Source: an uncultured bacterium (lineage in GTDB: Bacteria > Patescibacteriota > Minisyncoccia > Phycocordibacterales > GWA1-40-21). From it: 6,155 nucleotides of DNA. The position numbers and the translations under genes are program-made. Below are positions 3,667-6,155 of this stretch, in pieces (the first letter of the stretch is position 1; each line of letters opens with the position of its first letter). The stretch lies in NCBI GenBank assembly GCA_903824735.1, contig CAIJXO010000119.1:1-6155 (forward strand). The letters are read 5' to 3'. The notes beneath the pieces are model-generated. The model saw only the letters and a program-made list of their open reading frames with translations, was not told the DNA's origin and ran no database searches.

Positions 3667-3951
3667 ATGAAAAATATGACTACAAGAGTAATTTTTAACA
3701 TCGATAGTAAACTTAAGATCCAAGCTATGAAGAAGGCTCAAAGTGAAGGCTTACCTTTTGGGGCTGTTCTTAAGCTGGCCACCAAGGCCTTCGTCGAAGG
3801 TGTCTTTGACGTCGGGCTCGTTCCCAAAGAAGGTTTCAATACTGCTACCCGCAAGGTCGTAAGTAAAGCCTTTAAGGATATCAAGACTGGCCGGAATTTG
3901 TCTTCTCGTTTTGCTACTGCGAAAGACGCCGTTGCTTATCTTAAGAGCTAA
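3667..3951 (+). CDS. Type II antitoxin, RelB/DinJ-like (ribbon-helix-helix)
   Basis: The 94-aa protein should neutralise the toxin encoded just downstream and bind the operon promoter. The N-terminus, TTRVIFNIDSKLKIQAMKKA with LPFGAVLKLATKAFVEG after it, has the beta strand-helix-turn-helix layout of RelB/DinJ antitoxins (residues about 5-45). The C-terminus (NLSSRFATAKDAVAYL) is the likely toxin-wrapping part. An ATG at 3676 (M4) is an equally good start, since neither has a Shine-Dalgarno sequence. Codons in about 3770-3850 are richer in C at third positions (GCC ACC AAG GCC TTC GTC) than in neighbouring genes, which may indicate transfer. It ends 14 nt before the toxin gene. Confidence 0.8.
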   Translation: MKNMTTRVIFNIDSKLKIQAMKKAQSEGLPFGAVLKLATKAFVEGVFDVGLVPKEGFNTATRKVVSKAFKDIKTGRNLSSRFATAKDAVAYLKS

Positions 3952-3965
3952 ACACTACAGCTTAA

Positions 3966-4220
3966 ATGGAGGCTATCTTTCATAAACAGTTCAAAAAGAA
4001 ACTGAAGAAATTACCGCATGCTATACGGGAACAATTTTACGATCGTTTGGAGGTATTTATGATTGATCCAAATAATAAAATGCTTCATAATCATTCGGTG
4101 GACAAGGCTTTTTCTGATTGTCGGAGTATCAATATCACTGGAGACTATAGAGCTATTTTTAAAGAAGATAAGGGTACTTGCGTATTTATAACAATTGGTA
4201 CACACTCAGAATTATACTAA
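3966..4220 (+). CDS. Type II toxin, RelE/YoeB/YafQ-like mRNA interferase
   Basis: The 84-aa protein is a predicted ribosome-dependent or free mRNA endonuclease of the RelE/ParE fold. The N-terminus is the basic helix pair FHKQFKKKLKKL...REQFYDRLEVF. The core DCRSINITGDYRAIF (51-65) carries Arg53 and Arg62, and the end VFITIGTHSELY carries His80 and Tyr84. A C-terminal His/Tyr and core Arg match the catalytic style of YoeB/YafQ toxins, so it looks intact and active. Its place directly after a RelB-like gene fixes the assignment. The start ATG at 3966 gives the standard N-terminus; the only GGAGG lies inside the gene, right after the ATG. Its stop is 1 nt before the RNHCP start, implying one operon and coupled translation. 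Confidence 0.88.
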   Translation: MEAIFHKQFKKKLKKLPHAIREQFYDRLEVFMIDPNNKMLHNHSVDKAFSDCRSINITGDYRAIFKEDKGTCVFITIGTHSELY

Positions 4221-4221
4221 T

Positions 4222-4248
4222 ATGCCAAAACTATTTCAGAAAAATGTG
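4222..4248 (+). repeat. 27-bp direct repeat, second copy at 3530-3556
   Basis: The first nine codons of RNHCP are identical to the start of the remnant at 3530-3556, with partial similarity continuing upstream (AGAATTA in both). The two copies flank the toxin-antitoxin pair, 692 bp apart. Lack of any synonymous change over 27 bp suggests a recent duplication or gene conversion, in contrast to the diverged second block of the remnant. Confidence 0.8.
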
Positions 4249-4530
4249 GAGGATTTTACCTGCGAAAAGTGTGGAGAAAAAGTCGTGGGCAGCGGGTACA
4301 CGAATCATTGCCCCAAGTGTTTGTGGAGCAAGCATGTGGATATAAACCCTGGTGATCGGGCGGCAGCTTGCGGGGGAATGATGAAGGCGATCAGTGTAGT
4401 ACTCGAAAAAGGGGAGTATGTTTTGACTCATCACTGTGAAAAATGTGGGTTTGAGCGTCGGAAGAAAGTGGAGAAAGAGGATAATTTTGATGAGGTGGTG
4501 AAAATCTCTAAAAATCTGGCGAATAGATAA
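4222..4530 (+). CDS. RNHCP domain zinc-ribbon protein
   Basis: The 102-aa protein carries the RNHCP domain, named after a conserved motif seen here as TNHCPKCLWSKHVD (27-40), followed by INPGDRAAACGG. Four cysteines C14, C17, C30 and C33 form one zinc site. C50, C72 and C75 (THHCEKCGF) probably contribute a second. Function of the family is not known to me; a nucleic-acid or ribosome role is a guess. ATG 4222 gives the usual short N-terminus. An in-frame TTG at 4195 would overlap the toxin and is less likely. It is 1 nt behind the toxin stop, so it is probably the third gene of that operon. Its first 27 bases are duplicated at 3530-3556, on the other side of the toxin-antitoxin pair. It converges on the next gene with a 2-bp gap and no visible terminator. 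Confidence 0.88.
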   Translation: MPKLFQKNVEDFTCEKCGEKVVGSGYTNHCPKCLWSKHVDINPGDRAAACGGMMKAISVVLEKGEYVLTHHCEKCGFERRKKVEKEDNFDEVVKISKNLANR

Positions 4531-4532
4531 AT

Positions 4533-5267
4533 CTACTCAGTCATTTGCCACATACTTTCGAAGATAAACTTCATCATGTATGATAGGTCGTTACTTTCAA
4601 CTATAAAACCAAAGCTCTCCTTCTTTGACGATATAAACGCTATTTTATTGTCGAAAATACAAATTATACCATTTGAATTAAATGCTTTTGGTAACCAGTG
4701 TATTTTCCTTAGTTGTGCTTCGCTCGCTTGAAAATCAGTTTCAATTTTGTCTCTTCGCTTTACGAGCAGGACTTTAGACCATATTCCTTTTTTAATTCTT
4801 CTTTTGACCCAACCTTTCATGTACAACTCGCCAAATATGTCCACTAGATCTTCAATCGAACTCCAGAACAGCTGTTCTTTGCTTTTGATGAGAAGCAGTT
4901 CTTCCATTATATTTTTTACCCCGTTGATGCCATCGTAAAATTTTATCTCTGGTTTTGCGATATTTTTTTGATACATCCCCGAGAGAAAGGGGACGGCTCT
5001 TTTCAGTTCCTCCAACCGTTCTTCATTTTTGGCAACTAAAATCTGAGGGTCTTCGGCGATAAAAATTCGGCGTCTTCCTTTTTTGCTTTCAGATAAATAA
5101 CCAAGTTGTAAAAGCTGTACGACGATGTCATAAACCGTCGTTCTTTTGATTAATGTCTTGCGGGCCGTATCAATTATCGTCGCCCGCCCTAACTCCAAGA
5201 CGGCCAGATACACGGAGATCTGTTTTTGATTTAAACCCTGCTTCTCTAAATCCTTATTTATGTTCAT
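4533..5267 (-). CDS. TrmB-like transcriptional regulator (winged HTH)
   Basis: The 244-aa protein has an N-terminal winged helix of the TrmB type (residues about 8-72). It opens with LEKQGLNQKQISVYLAVLELG, continues through the recognition-helix region IKRTTVYDIVVQLLQLGYL (40-58), and the wing is KKGRRRIFIAEDP. A charged helix (75-95, NEERLEELKRAV) is probably the dimer linker. The rest resembles the C-terminal effector domain of these regulators, with EIKFYDGINGVKNIMEELL (107-125). Archaeal TrmB proteins sense sugars; in CPR bacteria many unstudied relatives exist, and the ligand here is unknown. It is divergent from a solute-binding protein gene, so it probably controls that gene and itself. 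ATG at 5267 follows from the N-terminal match; no Shine-Dalgarno sequence is evident. Confidence 0.85.
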   Translation of the reverse strand: MNINKDLEKQGLNQKQISVYLAVLELGRATIIDTARKTLIKRTTVYDIVVQLLQLGYLSESKKGRRRIFIAEDPQILVAKNEERLEELKRAVPFLSGMYQKNIAKPEIKFYDGINGVKNIMEELLLIKSKEQLFWSSIEDLVDIFGELYMKGWVKRRIKKGIWSKVLLVKRRDKIETDFQASEAQLRKIHWLPKAFNSNGIICIFDNKIAFISSKKESFGFIVESNDLSYMMKFIFESMWQMTE

Positions 5268-5274
5268 ACATTTG

Positions 5275-5298
5275 ATATGACGATATTTTCCGTCATAT
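5275..5298. promoter_or_regulatory. Palindromic operator between regulator and solute-binding protein genes
   Basis: ATATGACG (5275-5282) and CGTCATAT (5291-5298) form a perfect 8-bp inverted repeat with an 8-bp spacer, about 16 bp centre to centre, suited to a dimeric winged-helix protein. It lies 7 bp upstream of the regulator ATG, just downstream of that gene's predicted transcription start. It also overlaps TTGATA (5272-5277; 5/6 to a plus-strand -35). Binding could therefore affect both directions. A hairpin in the regulator's leader RNA is the alternative. Confidence 0.6.
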
Positions 5299-5308
5299 TG
5301 TTATATTG

Positions 5309-5337
5309 ATTATAGAGGACAATATATTAATATGCAA
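5309..5337 (-). promoter_or_regulatory. Probable promoter of the TrmB-like regulator
   Basis: On the minus strand a perfect -10 TATAAT (5314-5309) is preceded at 17 bp by TTGCAT (5337-5332; 3/6). Transcription would start near 5302, giving a leader of about 34 nt that contains the whole palindrome. The plus-strand promoter for the solute-binding protein is unclear. TTGTTA (5298-5303) with TATATT (5323-5328) has a long 19-bp spacer, and would start transcription only a few bases before the ATG. Confidence 0.5.
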
Positions 5338-5339
5338 AT

Positions 5340-6155
5340 ATGAAAAAGTTATCCTACGGTCTCGGATCCCTCCTACTGTTTGGGTTACTGATGTTTATTT
5401 TTTCGAGCAATAATTTGCCATCGAAGGATATCAACATTGGCGTTATACTACCGTTTACTGGAAGCTCTGGTATAACTGGTGAGCAAAGTAAAAATGGCTT
5501 GGAGCTAGCTTTGGATCAAATAAATCAACCTAACGTAAAAAACAAGATTAATTTGTTGTACGAAGATAGCCAAACCAAGACGGAAACTGGTTTGTCGGCG
5601 TTTTTGAAACTTAAATCTACGCAGCAAATTAAATTTGTTATAACTAGCGTTAGCGGTGTAGCCCTGGCAATATCACCAGTTGCTAATTCCAGTGGTATCG
5701 TTCAAATGGATGTCGTTTCGGCTACACCTAAATATTCTTCGCCGAATGATTTTACTTTTAGAACCGGACTCAGCTCATATTTTTTCGCTCAGAAGATGTC
5801 TGAGATTTTACTCAGTAGGGGAATAAAGAAGGCCGGAGTCTTATTTATTAATAACGACTATGGGCGAGGATACGTAGATGTATTTGAGGCTCGTTATAAA
5901 GATAACGGCGGAGAAATAATGGCTAATGAGGGATACGCCCAGGAATCAATCGATTTTCGTACGCAGATTGCTAAGATTATGAGCTCGGGTTGTCGGGCTG
6001 TCGTTTTAGTTTCGCTCCAGAAAGAAACGCCAACACTTCTGAGACAGGCAGAACAACTCGGATTGAATTTACCCATCTATTCGGATGTTTATGCCGCTGA
6101 ATTACCTGAGAACTTGAAACTAGAGATTTCACAGAACATCATATATTTAAAACCC
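5340..6155 (+). CDS. Periplasmic-binding-protein type 1 (LivJ/Peripla_BP_6-like) solute-binding protein, 3' end outside window
   Basis: The first 272 codons are present with no stop. The N-terminus has MKKL and a hydrophobic stretch (about 8-21), a signal peptide or membrane anchor; there is no lipobox cysteine. From residue 31 the family-typical start INIGVILPFTGSSGITGEQS leads into NGLELALDQIN, as in branched-chain amino acid and amide binding proteins. Later landmarks are LLYEDSQTKTETGLSAFLKL, VITSVSGVALAISPVAN, FRTGLSSYFFAQKM, and KKAGVLFINNDYGRGYVDVFEARYKDNGGEI, the last being the hinge and second-lobe entry. It should bind a small ligand outside the membrane; the ligand is unknown and no permease is seen here. 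ATG 5340 is chosen because an ATG at 5332 hits a stop at once. The AGAGGA at 5314-5319 is too far away to serve as a ribosome site. Confidence 0.88.
   Translation, partial: MKKLSYGLGSLLLFGLLMFIFSSNNLPSKDINIGVILPFTGSSGITGEQSKNGLELALDQINQPNVKNKINLLYEDSQTKTETGLSAFLKLKSTQQIKFVITSVSGVALAISPVANSSGIVQMDVVSATPKYSSPNDFTFRTGLSSYFFAQKMSEILLSRGIKKAGVLFINNDYGRGYVDVFEARYKDNGGEIMANEGYAQESIDFRTQIAKIMSSGCRAVVLVSLQKETPTLLRQAEQLGLNLPIYSDVYAAELPENLKLEISQNIIYLKP

Noticed and set aside
3516..3701. Hydrophobic 61-codon open frame on the minus strand
   Set aside because: It spans the RNHCP remnant, the tRNA repeat and the TA promoter, all read on the plus strand. Its hydrophobicity follows from the AT-rich complement.
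4195..4221. TTG start for RNHCP overlapping the toxin gene
   Set aside because: It adds nine residues before the usual MPKLFQKN start. The duplicated remnant also begins its identity at the ATG, not at TTG.
4011..4434. Minus-strand open frames opposite the toxin and RNHCP genes
   Set aside because: The plus-strand genes have clear family motifs and catalytic or zinc residues; the minus-strand frames have none.
4747..4938. Plus-strand open frame inside the TrmB-like gene
   Set aside because: It is antisense to a conserved regulator gene, with a low-complexity product and no initiation signals.
5894..6076. Minus-strand open frame of 60 codons inside the solute-binding protein gene
   Set aside because: The plus frame is continuous and family-like here; the minus product has no motif.
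1..6155. Recoded TGA (glycine), as in some CPR lineages
   Set aside because: All recognised genes read through without in-frame TGA, and no gene needs recoding to reach family length.
1..6155. CRISPR array, insertion sequence or rRNA
   Set aside because: No regularly spaced repeats, transposase motifs, terminal inverted repeats or rRNA-like stretches were seen.

Overview
The window looks like a piece of an AT-rich bacterial chromosome using the standard genetic code. No in-frame TGA has to be read as an amino acid. Small gene sizes, rarity of Shine-Dalgarno sequences, a YraN-type nuclease with an 'RPEDNLHPWK' insertion, a TrmB-like regulator, an RNHCP protein and a DKNYY-repeat membrane protein together suggest a Candidate Phyla Radiation (Patescibacteria) genome. 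That assignment is an inference from protein style, not from a marker gene.

Left part (1-1570). A truncated tRNA-Gly(GCC) points left. It is followed by about 420 bp without a gene. This gap is AT-rich and holds a perfect DnaA box (266-274) beside an inverted 8/9 box (254-262). It ends with a near-perfect ParB centromere site (parS) at 436-451. Four weaker parS-like palindromes follow within about 1 kb, three of them inside coding sequence, and a second perfect DnaA box lies at 739-747. Genes point away from the gap on both sides. I read this as a candidate origin/centromere region; it is the most interesting signal in the window. The coding part holds a class I methyltransferase and a YraN-family nuclease whose conserved N-terminus is read in a frame with no standard start codon.

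Middle part (1571-4530). A Rossmann-fold, DUF3419-like protein appears to be expressed from an extended -10 promoter as a leaderless mRNA. Next comes tRNA-Pro(UGG), then a membrane-anchored DUF4377 + DKNYY-repeat protein starting 7 nt past the tRNA. After that gene lies a remnant: the start of an RNHCP gene with an internal deletion, fused in frame to a 19-bp exact copy of the tRNA-Pro 3' end. A RelB/RelE-type toxin-antitoxin pair follows, with an intact RNHCP zinc-ribbon gene 1 nt behind the toxin. Two sets of direct repeats (tRNA 3' end; RNHCP 5' end) therefore bracket the DKNYY gene and the TA pair. This indicates a small accessory hotspot built by insertion or recombination at tRNA-Pro.

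Right part (4531-6155). A TrmB-like transcriptional regulator on the minus strand converges on RNHCP with a 2-bp gap. It is divergent from a membrane-anchored periplasmic-binding-protein type 1 (LivJ/Peripla_BP_6-like) solute-binding protein that runs off the window. The 72-bp divergent intergenic region carries a clean 8-bp inverted repeat, a likely operator.
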